Source: Herbaspirillum sp. alder98 (GTDB taxonomy: Bacteria; Pseudomonadota; Gammaproteobacteria; Burkholderiales; Burkholderiaceae_D). Taken from it: a stretch of DNA of 64,000 bases. Below, one piece after another: positions 16,538-23,905 of this stretch (positions are counted from its first letter, which is position 1; each line of letters opens with the position of its first letter). Under the pieces are notes generated by a model. That model made no database searches, had not been told where the DNA came from, and worked only from the letters and a program-made list of their open reading frames with translations. Position numbers and translations under genes: made by a program. Location: contig NZ_JAIUCY010000005.1 of NCBI RefSeq assembly GCF_020179755.1, positions 248,001 to 312,000 of the forward strand. The letters run 5' to 3'.

Positions 16538-17081
16538 TGAATCTCCTGGGCAGATGTACGGAATACAAGGCCACCAAGGCCCTGCTGGATACGCTAATAA
16601 AACCGTTATGTCGAAGCTGGCAGATTTTAACCAGAATCGATGCTCGCCGGGCTGAATCCGGGCTGAATTACCAAACGCTGGATATGACGCATCGGAAACG
16701 GGCCAATCAAGGTGGCATTCTTCACGCGATGCGATCAGAAGCACGGCTTGACCTTAAGGCAGACCGTATGAAAGATATTGGGCGAGGATCAGACAGCGTT
16801 GCCGGGATGGCAAGACAGGTGAGAATAGCCAAAGACTTTCAACATACTTGGCAAGCAGGGTGCTGATTATACCGGACAAGCCCGCTCCAAGCCAGTTTTT
16901 GTGATGAAAGCGAGGTTTTCGTCGCAGTCACGCAACCATTTCGATAAACATCTCACTGAAACAGCGACTATTTCCTGGTCGCAATGATCAATTCACCCCG
17001 TTTAAGCGCCTGGAATCGGTCAAGCGCAGCACGATGCCGGCGATTTTGGTATCGTCCCTGCCACACCACGCCAGGAACCAG
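16538..17081. other. Gene-free interval between infA and the heme oxygenase gene
   Basis: These 544 bases carry the upstream regions of two divergent genes. I see no convincing gene; the longest rightward open frame (to about 16866) has no ribosome site, no recognisable product and overlaps the infA leader. It contains an 11-bp tandem repeat (16647-16668) and a small inverted repeat, GCGAC/GTCGC, at 16964-16982. A TTAAAAT element at 16624-16630 on the minus strand could belong to the infA promoter, but no matching -35 box is clear. Confidence 0.5.
16647..16668. repeat. Tandem 11-bp repeat, two copies
   Basis: CCGGGCTGAAT occurs twice back to back (16647-16657 and 16658-16668) without mismatch. 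It lies about 110 bases upstream of infA on the minus strand. It may be a chance duplication or a site for a dimeric factor. Confidence 0.6.
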
Positions 17082-17711
17082 ATGAGCACTCCCTTAGACA
17101 CCCTCCCCGCCGCTTCCCGCGCGGCCGCCCTCAAAGCCGCGACGCATGCCGCCCACCAGCGGCTCGACAGCGGGATCATGCAGTTCGATCCGTTCGGATC
17201 GCGTCAGCGCTACGGCGCATTCGTCCAGATGCAGTACGCCTTCCATCGCGACGTCGCGGCGCTGTTCGACGACGTGCAGTTGAATCACTGGTTTCCCGGC
17301 CTGCAGGCGCGCGCCCGGCTGCGGCAGATAGAACGCGACCTGGCCGACCTCGGCCTGGCGCTGCCCGCGCTGACGGCGCCGCCGGTGTTTGTCGCCGGGG
17401 CAACACTGGACCGGCCCACCGCATTGGGTTGGCTGTACGTGGAAGAAGGCTCGAACCTGGGCGCAGCATTCCTCTTCAAGGCCGCCGCCGCACTGGGTTT
17501 CGACGGCCAGCATGGCGCGCGCCACCTGGCGCCTCATGAAGCAGGCCGGGCGCCCAGCTGGCGTGCCTTTGTCGCCCAGCTCGACAGCGTGGCGCTGTCG
17601 CCCGCCGAGGACGCCCGGGCCACCGCGGGCGCCATCGCCGCCTTCGACCAGGTCACCCGTCATACCGATATGTTCTGCCGTGACGCGATGGCGGGCCAGG
17701 TTGCGCGATGA
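17082..17711 (+). CDS. Biliverdin-producing heme oxygenase
   Basis: The 209-residue bacterial heme oxygenase has a candidate proximal heme ligand in the helix THAAHQRLDS (His22 or His25). The distal-helix glycine motif is GWLYVEEGSNLGAAFLFKAA at about 116-135, followed by GARHLAPHEAG. It cleaves heme to biliverdin, iron and CO. Bacterial homologues (HemO/PigA, BphO) serve iron acquisition or make bacteriophytochrome chromophore. No phytochrome gene is nearby and the heme-uptake genes lie 19 kb away, so its partner is open. The ATG at 17082 follows AGGA; no clear Fur box was seen upstream. Confidence 0.88.
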   Translation: MSTPLDTLPAASRAAALKAATHAAHQRLDSGIMQFDPFGSRQRYGAFVQMQYAFHRDVAALFDDVQLNHWFPGLQARARLRQIERDLADLGLALPALTAPPVFVAGATLDRPTALGWLYVEEGSNLGAAFLFKAAAALGFDGQHGARHLAPHEAGRAPSWRAFVAQLDSVALSPAEDARATAGAIAAFDQVTRHTDMFCRDAMAGQVAR

Positions 17712-17740
17712 CCTACACCAGCATGGCCGCGGCGCCTATA

Positions 17741-17801
17741 GGATGGCGCTCGTCCAGGCCCGATACTGTTGAGCCTGGACCCATCCGTGCCGCCGGCACG
17801 G
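17741..17801 (+). other. Two consecutive strong hairpins between the heme oxygenase gene and asmA
   Basis: GGATGG (17741-17746) and GTCCAGGC (17752-17759) pair with the contiguous GCCTGGAC-CCATCC (17773-17786), giving 14 paired bases with a 5-base bulge (CGCTC) and a 13-base loop. A second hairpin, CCGTGCC/GGCACGG with a 3-base loop, follows at 17785-17801. There is no T-tract. It could mark a transcript end or be a structured leader of the downstream gene. Confidence 0.45.
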
Positions 17802-17855
17802 CGCGTCCCCTCTAACCAATCCGCCTGATACCAGAACGGCGTGATGGAGACTTGC

Positions 17856-19820
17856 GTGCATCATCGCTTCCTGCTGCTCTTGCGCATCCTGGCATGGACC
17901 ATGGCCGCCCTGGCGGGGCTGGCCGCTGCATTGGCGTTATTCGTGGCGAACTACAACTGGAACCACGCCAAGCCGTGGCTGACGCAACGCTTCTCCGAGG
18001 TGTTGCAGCGTGAGATTCGCATCGATGGCGACGCCCAGCTGGCATGGGCACACGGCCCTGACACCGAGCCGACCTCGACCCGCTTCATTCCCCGGCTGCG
18101 GCTGCTCGCCCGCGACGTGACGATCGGCAATCCGTCGTGGGCTACGGCGGACCAGCATCTGGCCCGCGCCGCGTCGGTCGACATGACCTTCGACCTCCTG
18201 CCGCTGCTACGCCAGCGCTGGAACATCACCGACCTGCACCTGGTGCAACCCGTCATCGTCCTGGAACGCGATGCCGAGCGCCGCAAGAACTGGCGCTTTA
18301 CCGACCGTCCCGAACCGCGCTGGAGCGTCGATATCCGTCGCCTGGCGTTCGACCATGCCGACATCCGCTATGTCGACCGCCCACTCGACCTCGATCTGCG
18401 TTTCGACACCACCCCGCTGTCCGGCGCTGCTGGCGTCCATATCAAGGATGACGTCAACGACCTGCTCGTGCAGTTCGGCATCAGCGGCAAGTTTCGCGAT
18501 GCCACCGTCGACGGCGCCGGCCAGGGCGGCGCACTGATCGGCCTGCTCAACGACGACGGGCGTTTTCCGCTGCGTGCCGAGGGCAAGGTCGGCAAGACCC
18601 ATGTGGTGCTGTCGGGGGTGCTGCCGAGTCCGCGCCGCCTGCTCGAATTCGAATTGAAACTTGGCCTTTCAGGCGACAGCCTGGCCGATCTCTATCCTGC
18701 TACCCGGGTGCCGCTGCCGGCTACCGCGCCGTTCCAGGTCAGTGGACAGTTGAGCGGCGCCCGTGCCGATCTCACGGCCACGCAATGGGATTGGCATTAC
18801 AGGAAGTTTGCCGGCAGCATCGGCCACAGCGATATCCGTGGCGAGGCGCAGTACCTGCAGCGCGAACCGCGCCCGATATTGCGCGCCACGATCCAGTCCG
18901 ACAAGCTGATGCCGGGCGACCTGGTGCCGAGCCTCGGCCAGCAGGAAAAACGCCGAGGCAGCAAACCCGATCGTACGTTGTCATCACGCCAGTTCGACCC
19001 CGAGAAATGGGATGCCATGGATGCCGACATCACCGTCACCGCCCAGCGCGTCGAACAACTGCCCAAGATCGCACTGCAAGACCTGCGCTTCGTGTTGCAC
19101 CTGAAAGATCGCCTGCTGACCATCGACCCGTTGCATTTCGCGCTGGCCGAGGGCCGGGTGGACGGGCGGGTGACGATGGATGCCAGACAAAAACAGATGC
19201 GCGCCCAGGCTGAACTGGAGGCGCAGGCGCTGCGCCTGAGAAAGCTGTTTCCATCGCTGGCGTCGATGCAAGGCAGCTTCGGACAACTCGATGCCCATGC
19301 ACGACTGGCCGGCACCGGCAATTCGATCGCCGCCCTGCTGGCCTCGGCCGAAGGCGGCGTCAAGGCCCGGGTGAGCGAAGGTGCAGTCAGCAAGTTCATC
19401 CTGGAAGCGGCCGGCCTGAACGTAGCCGACGCGGTGTTTGCCAAGCTGTATCGCGACCGCCAGGTGCACCTCAATTGCGCGGTGGCCGATATCGATGTCA
19501 AGGCAGGCCAGGCGCACTTCAAGCAGTTCGTGGTCGATACCGATGATGCCGTCATCGATGTCACCGGCCACATCGACCTGGCGCAGGAGCAGCTGGATCT
19601 GGATATTCGTCCGCAATCGCGCGAGTTGCGGGTATTCACCTTGCGCACGCCGCTTTACGCCAAGGGCCCTTTCAGCAAGCCTGAGATCGCCCCCTACAAG
19701 GGCCCGCTGCTGGCCCGCGCCGGCGCCGCAGCGGCCCTGGCGCTGGTCGCTCCGGTGGCAGCCGCGTTGCCGTTGATCAGCATGGGCAAGGAATTACCCA
19801 ACGTCTGCGCGCAACACTGA
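17856..19820 (+). CDS. AsmA family protein
   Basis: The roughly 654-residue protein has one N-terminal membrane anchor (FLLLLRILAWTMAALAGLAA, then ALALFVANY) and a long periplasmic AsmA region. The AsmA-type N-terminal pattern is NHAKPWLTQRFSEVLQREIR. The C-terminal part has LDLDIRPQSRELRVFTLRTP and ends near ALPLISMGKE. AsmA/TamB-like proteins are thought to bridge lipids between inner and outer membranes. The start is uncertain: GTG 17856 has GGAGA five bases upstream and is preferred, while ATG 17844 or GTG 17841 in the same frame have none. It may be cotranscribed with the heme oxygenase gene, 144 bases upstream. Confidence 0.85.
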   Translation: MHHRFLLLLRILAWTMAALAGLAAALALFVANYNWNHAKPWLTQRFSEVLQREIRIDGDAQLAWAHGPDTEPTSTRFIPRLRLLARDVTIGNPSWATADQHLARAASVDMTFDLLPLLRQRWNITDLHLVQPVIVLERDAERRKNWRFTDRPEPRWSVDIRRLAFDHADIRYVDRPLDLDLRFDTTPLSGAAGVHIKDDVNDLLVQFGISGKFRDATVDGAGQGGALIGLLNDDGRFPLRAEGKVGKTHVVLSGVLPSPRRLLEFELKLGLSGDSLADLYPATRVPLPATAPFQVSGQLSGARADLTATQWDWHYRKFAGSIGHSDIRGEAQYLQREPRPILRATIQSDKLMPGDLVPSLGQQEKRRGSKPDRTLSSRQFDPEKWDAMDADITVTAQRVEQLPKIALQDLRFVLHLKDRLLTIDPLHFALAEGRVDGRVTMDARQKQMRAQAELEAQALRLRKLFPSLASMQGSFGQLDAHARLAGTGNSIAALLASAEGGVKARVSEGAVSKFILEAAGLNVADAVFAKLYRDRQVHLNCAVADIDVKAGQAHFKQFVVDTDDAVIDVTGHIDLAQEQLDLDIRPQSRELRVFTLRTPLYAKGPFSKPEIAPYKGPLLARAGAAAALALVAPVAAALPLISMGKELPNVCAQH

Positions 19821-19842
19821 CCATCCATATGGCCGCAACGAC

Positions 19843-19877
19843 AAAGGCGGGCGCTCCTTTCGGAGTCGCCCGCCTTT
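19843..19877. terminator. Bidirectional terminator
   Basis: AAAGGCGGGCG-CTCC pairs with GGAG-T-CGCCCGCCTTT across a TTTC loop, with one bulged base. It lies between the convergent asmA-like gene and the small secreted-protein gene and suits both. Confidence 0.85.
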
Positions 19878-19911
19878 CCTCAAGAACGGATGTCTGCGCT
19901 ATCCAGCGCGA

Positions 19912-20271
19912 TCAACGACCGTAGTAATAAGGCCGATCTTCGTAGGTATAGGTGCGCACTTCACGACGCTCCACGTACTGCACCGGACGTGGCGGCGGCG
20001 CATAGTAGCGCGGCTGCTCGTAGTAGACCGGTTGCGGCGCCTGGTAATACACCTGCTGCGGCGGCGCCTGGTAATAGGCTTGCGGTGCTGGGGCGGAATT
20101 GGCGTTGGCGATCATCGATCCGACCGCCACCGCGCCAATGATGCCGGCTGCGATAGCCAGGCCGTTGCCGCCGCCACCATGGTCTCGCGCCATCGCGGGC
20201 GCGCTCACCACGGCAGCCGAAGCCAGAAGAGTGGTTGCGATCAATACCGATGCTATTTTTTTGCTGGCCAT
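19912..20271 (-). CDS. Small secreted Tyr/Pro/Gln-rich protein, function unknown
   Basis: The 119-residue protein starts MASKKIASVLIATTLLASAA and has a signal peptide likely cut after APAMA. A Gly-rich hydrophobic stretch follows (GNGLAIAAGIIGAVAVGSMI, possible membrane segment or glycine zipper). The C-terminal half is dominated by YYQAPPQQVYYQAPQPVYYE-type repeats and ends RPYYYGR. Similar Tyr/Pro-rich envelope proteins are common in Burkholderiales and have no assigned role. The start at 20271 has AGGAG upstream. It lies just past rsmA, where gammaproteobacteria carry apaG-apaH. Confidence 0.75.
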   Translation of the reverse strand: MASKKIASVLIATTLLASAAVVSAPAMARDHGGGGNGLAIAAGIIGAVAVGSMIANANSAPAPQAYYQAPPQQVYYQAPQPVYYEQPRYYAPPPRPVQYVERREVRTYTYEDRPYYYGR

Positions 20272-20426
20272 GATTGGCTCCTGTTTCAAAAGTCCGCTAG
20301 CTCGCGGCACGTTTCAAATATAAGCCAGCAAATCTCGAAAAACGTCGAATAAATAACTTGGTTACAGTTCTTACGAGTCGCACCCGAATTGTGACTTTCT
20401 GCAACCGGCGCCCCTGCCGGCCCCGA

Positions 20427-21209
20427 TCAGGACTGGCGCGCCTGCAGCTGGTTGGCCAGGGCCACGTACTGCTCCATCGGGATGGTTTCGGGGCGCAGTT
20501 GCGGATCGATGCCGGCCTGCACCAGCTGTTCTTCCGAGAACAGGCCCGCCAGGCAATTGCGGATCACCTTGCGGCGCTGTGAAAACGCCTTGGTCACCAC
20601 CTGCTCCAGCAGCGCCTGGTCACACGCCAGCGGCTGCGCCAGCGGGATCATGCGCACGATGGCCGAATCGACCTTGGGCGGTGGATCGAATGCGGTGGGC
20701 GGCACCACGAACAGCAGGTCCATCCGATAGCGCCATTGCAGCATGACTGACAGCCGGCCGTAGGTCTTGCTGCCAGGCTCGGCAACCATGCGTTCGACCA
20801 CTTCCTTTTGCAGCATGAAATGCTGGTCGGCGACCTGCGGCGCAATGCTGGCCAGGTGAAACAGCAGCGGGCTGGAGATGTTATAGGGCAGGTTGCCCAC
20901 CACCCGCAGCTTGCGTCCCTGCGGCACCGGAATGCTGCCGAAGTCGAACTTGAGCGCATCGGCCGAATGGATCGTCAGCTTCGCGGGATCAAAACGCTTT
21001 TGCAGACGCACCACCAGGTCGCGGTCGAGTTCGACCACGTGCAGATGGCGCACCTCCTGCAGGATCAACGCGGTCATCGCGGCCAGCCCGGGACCGATCT
21101 CGACCATCGCATCGTCGGCCGCAGGGGCGATCGCGCTGATGATGTCGTCCAGTACCTGGCCGTCGGTCAGGAAGTTCTGGCCAAAGCGCTTGCGGGGAAT
21201 ATGTTTCAT
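20427..21209 (-). CDS. rsmA: 16S rRNA (adenine1518-N6/adenine1519-N6)-dimethyltransferase RsmA (KsgA)
   Basis: The 260-residue enzyme opens [20 protein letters not shown]. The SAM motif is [15 protein letters not shown] at about 36-50 and the catalytic NLPY is at 106-109, in [15 protein letters not shown]. It dimethylates two adjacent adenines near the 3' end of 16S rRNA, a late step of 30S assembly. The start ATG overlaps the pdxA stop (ATGA), the same pdxA-rsmA coupling as in E. coli. Length matches the family. Confidence 0.97.
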   Translation of the reverse strand: MKHIPRKRFGQNFLTDGQVLDDIISAIAPAADDAMVEIGPGLAAMTALILQEVRHLHVVELDRDLVVRLQKRFDPAKLTIHSADALKFDFGSIPVPQGRKLRVVGNLPYNISSPLLFHLASIAPQVADQHFMLQKEVVERMVAEPGSKTYGRLSVMLQWRYRMDLLFVVPPTAFDPPPKVDSAIVRMIPLAQPLACDQALLEQVVTKAFSQRRKVIRNCLAGLFSEEQLVQAGIDPQLRPETIPMEQYVALANQLQARQS

Positions 21210-22255
21210 GTCTTGCTCGCTACGGAAAGTTGTTCGGCCTGGCGGCGGGCCATGTCGGCTGCGGCACGGATGGCCACCAGCATGCTGCCGTGATCGGCAT
21301 GACCCAGGCCGCGTGCGGCCAGGTCGAGTGCGGTGCCGTGATCGACCGAGGTGCGGATCAGCGGCAGGCCGAGGGTGATATTGATGCCATGCCCGAAGCT
21401 GGCGAATTTCAGCACCGGCAAGCCCTGGTCGTGGTACATCGCCAGCACGCAATCGGCCTCTTCGAGATATTTGGGCTGGAACAGCGTGTCGGCCGGATAC
21501 GGGCCGCGGGCGTCGATGCCGCGCTGCTGGGCGGCCAGCAATGCGGGGCCGATGACGTCGATCTCTTCGCGTCCCAGGTAGCCGTTTTCACCGGCATGCG
21601 GGTTGAGACCGGTGACCAGGATGCGCGGCCGGTCGATGCCGAACTTACCGCGCAGATCGGCATCGATGATGTCCAGCGTGCGCGCCAGGCTGGCTTCGGT
21701 GATGGCCGCCGGCACATCCTTCAAGGCCAGGTGGGTGGTGGCCAGCGCCACGCGCAGGTGCGGCGACTCGCCGCCGGCCAGCATCATCACCACTTGCGGG
21801 GTTGAGGTGACTTCGGCCAGGTATTCGGTGTGCCCCGTGAACGCGACACCGGCATCGTTGATGGTGCTCTTCTGCAGCGGCGCGGTGACAATCGCGGCGA
21901 ACCCACCCTGCCCCAGGCGCGCGCCCTCCACTGCCAGGTCCAGCGTCTGCAGCACGGCACGACCGTTGCGGGCATCGAGCCGACCGGGGCGCACCGGTTC
22001 GGCCACCGGGCAATCGATGACGGTCAGGCAATCCTCCGGGAAGGCGGGCAAGCCGCTGTTGCGCCAGGCCTGTATCGACAGCGCCGCCACCCGCATGGCG
22101 GGATCGATATCGAACGCCGTCTGTGCCAGCAGGGCGGCATCGCCCAGCAGCACGCAGCGTATCTCGTGGCGCAGCGCCCAGGCGGCACGCAACGAAATCT
22201 CGGGACCGATACCTGCCGGTTCGCCGCAGGTCAGCGCGATGATGGGTCGGTTCAT
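21206..22255 (-). CDS. pdxA: 4-hydroxythreonine-4-phosphate dehydrogenase PdxA
   Basis: The 349-residue NAD-dependent enzyme of pyridoxal phosphate synthesis opens [20 protein letters not shown]. Metal-binding His residues appear in [11 protein letters not shown] and [11 protein letters not shown], with [10 protein letters not shown] near the substrate site. The ATG at 22255 is preferred; a GTG three codons earlier (22264) is possible. Neither has a strong ribosome site. It is separated from surA by 93 bases containing two hairpins, one terminator-like. It overlaps rsmA by four bases. Confidence 0.96.
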   Translation of the reverse strand: MNRPIIALTCGEPAGIGPEISLRAAWALRHEIRCVLLGDAALLAQTAFDIDPAMRVAALSIQAWRNSGLPAFPEDCLTVIDCPVAEPVRPGRLDARNGRAVLQTLDLAVEGARLGQGGFAAIVTAPLQKSTINDAGVAFTGHTEYLAEVTSTPQVVMMLAGGESPHLRVALATTHLALKDVPAAITEASLARTLDIIDADLRGKFGIDRPRILVTGLNPHAGENGYLGREEIDVIGPALLAAQQRGIDARGPYPADTLFQPKYLEEADCVLAMYHDQGLPVLKFASFGHGINITLGLPLIRTSVDHGTALDLAARGLGHADHGSMLVAIRAAADMARRQAEQLSVASKT

Positions 22256-22277
22256 GGCATGCACGATGTCAGGTTAT

Positions 22278-22342
22278 AAAAAGCAAGAGCCGGCGCGACG
22301 GCCGGCTTCTCGCTGGGTGGGGCGCCGGCCTCGCGGCCGGCG
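22278..22342 (-). terminator. Two hairpins between surA and pdxA, one terminator-like
   Basis: On the minus strand, GCCGGCC-GCGA-GGCCGGC (22324-22341) is met first. A second stem, AGCCGGC/GCCGGCT with a 6-base loop (22288-22107 end at 22307), follows and is trailed by CTTGCTTTTT. The second looks like an intrinsic terminator. If active, it would reduce read-through from lptD-surA into pdxA-rsmA. Confidence 0.6.
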
Positions 22343-22348
22343 GCAACA

Positions 22349-23899
22349 TCACTCGTCGTTACGATACTCGACGTAGGCGCGATCGCGAATCTGGCGCAGC
22401 CAGTCTTCGTTGGCTTCCTCGATCTTGCGCTCACGGATGGCCTGGCGCGCTGCGGCGCGGGTACGTTCGCGCGATGCATCGTCAGTCTTGCGCTCGACCA
22501 CCTGGATCAGGTGGAAGCCGAAGGGCGACTCGACCGGCTGGCTGACTTCACCAGGCTTGAGCTGATCCATTGCACGCTCGAATTCAGGCACCGTGTCGCC
22601 AGGGTACACCCAGCCAAGATCACCACCCTTGGCGGCCGACAAGTCGTTGGAGTACAGCTTGGCGAGTTCTTCAAAGTTGGCGCCGTTGTCCAGGCGCTCC
22701 TTGAGTTCGGTCAGCTTGCGGCGCGCTTCGGCCGCCGTCACCACTTGCGTGACCTTGATCAGGATATGGCGGGCATGCGTCTGCTGCACTGCCGGCGCCG
22801 TCGCCTGCGTGTTATCGGCGGCGCGACGCCCCACCAGCTTGAGGATATGGAAACCGTTGCCGCTCTTGACGATGGCGCTGACCTGGCCATCCTGCAGGCT
22901 GGCGGTCGCATCGACGAACAATTGCGGCAGGCGATCGGCCGGACGCCAGCCCAGGTCGCCGCCGGTCAGGGCGTCGGCGCCGTCGGAGTAGGCCGCTGCG
23001 GTCTTGGCAAAGTCGGCCCCGGTGCGCAGTTGACGCAGGACGTCTTCGGCGCGCTCGCGACGCTGGGCCAGTTGTTCTGGCGAGGCGTTCTCGGGCACCC
23101 GGATCAGGATCTGGGCGATGTCGATTTCCTGGTGGGCGGCGCCGGCGTTGGACTCGGCGGCGAGATAGTTGTCGACTTCGGATTCGGTCACCGTGATCTT
23201 GTTGTCGACTTCGCGCTCACGCAGGCGCTGGCTGAGGATTTCGCGTCGGATATCTTCGCGGAAGGAGGCATAGACGATGCCGTCCTTTTCCAGTTGCGTG
23301 CGCAGCGCAGCCATGGAAATCTTGTTCTGCTCGGCGATCCGCTGCATGGCGCGGTCGAGCATGGCGTCATCCACCACGATGCCGCTTTCCTTGGCCATCT
23401 GGGTCTGGGCGCGCTCGACGATCATGCGCTCGACCAACTGGCGCACCAACTGGCTGCGCGGCGGCACCGGCACATTCTGGGCCGCCATGCGCTGCTCGAT
23501 GGTGCGCAGGCGATCGGCCACTTCCTGGCGCGTGATCACGTCGTTGTTGACCACCACGATGATGGAATCGACCGCCGTCGGTTCGGCACGTGCGCCGGTC
23601 GCCGGCGACGGGGCCGCAGCCGGTGCCGGGGCCACACGATTGGCGGCGGGACGCACGGGCGCCGGCGCCGGACGGACCGGAGCGGCGCCCTGGGTGCGTG
23701 CCGGCGCCGGTGTCGACGATGGCGAGGGAATCGGTTCCGGCACCGTCGTCTCGGACGGCGCGGTGGGGATGATCGTGGCGGCAAATTGCGCATGTGCGCT
23801 GCCGATCACGCCCAGCATGCACAGCAGCGCGGTCGCTGTTTTGGTTTTGGCAAGGAGTGGTGTTTGCATATTGCGCATGGCAAGAAGACGTTGGTTCAC
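22349..23899 (-). CDS. surA: Periplasmic chaperone / peptidyl-prolyl isomerase SurA
   Basis: The 516-residue protein has a signal sequence (TATALLCMLGVIGSAHA, cut before QFAAT) and a Pro/Ala-rich linker at about 45-105. The SurA N-terminal domain (VDSIIVVVNNDVITRQEVAD) is followed by two parvulin domains, roughly 215-320 (DIAQILIRVPENASPEQ) and 335-440 (ARHILIKV, then GGDLGWVYPGDTVPEFE). The Pro-rich insert is longer than in E. coli SurA (428 residues). SurA escorts outer-membrane proteins, including LptD. The start is uncertain: GTG 23899 lies 6 bases after the lptD stop, suggesting coupling; ATG 23878 and ATG 23869 are in frame. None has a clear ribosome site. Confidence 0.93.
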   Translation of the reverse strand: MNQRLLAMRNMQTPLLAKTKTATALLCMLGVIGSAHAQFAATIIPTAPSETTVPEPIPSPSSTPAPARTQGAAPVRPAPAPVRPAANRVAPAPAAAPSPATGARAEPTAVDSIIVVVNNDVITRQEVADRLRTIEQRMAAQNVPVPPRSQLVRQLVERMIVERAQTQMAKESGIVVDDAMLDRAMQRIAEQNKISMAALRTQLEKDGIVYASFREDIRREILSQRLREREVDNKITVTESEVDNYLAAESNAGAAHQEIDIAQILIRVPENASPEQLAQRRERAEDVLRQLRTGADFAKTAAAYSDGADALTGGDLGWRPADRLPQLFVDATASLQDGQVSAIVKSGNGFHILKLVGRRAADNTQATAPAVQQTHARHILIKVTQVVTAAEARRKLTELKERLDNGANFEELAKLYSNDLSAAKGGDLGWVYPGDTVPEFERAMDQLKPGEVSQPVESPFGFHLIQVVERKTDDASRERTRAAARQAIRERKIEEANEDWLRQIRDRAYVEYRNDE

Positions 23900-23905
23900 G
23901 ATAGA

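Noticed and set aside
16531..16866. Possible 111-codon gene on the plus strand next to infA
   Set aside because: There is no ribosome site, no recognisable protein, and it overlaps the infA start region on the other strand.
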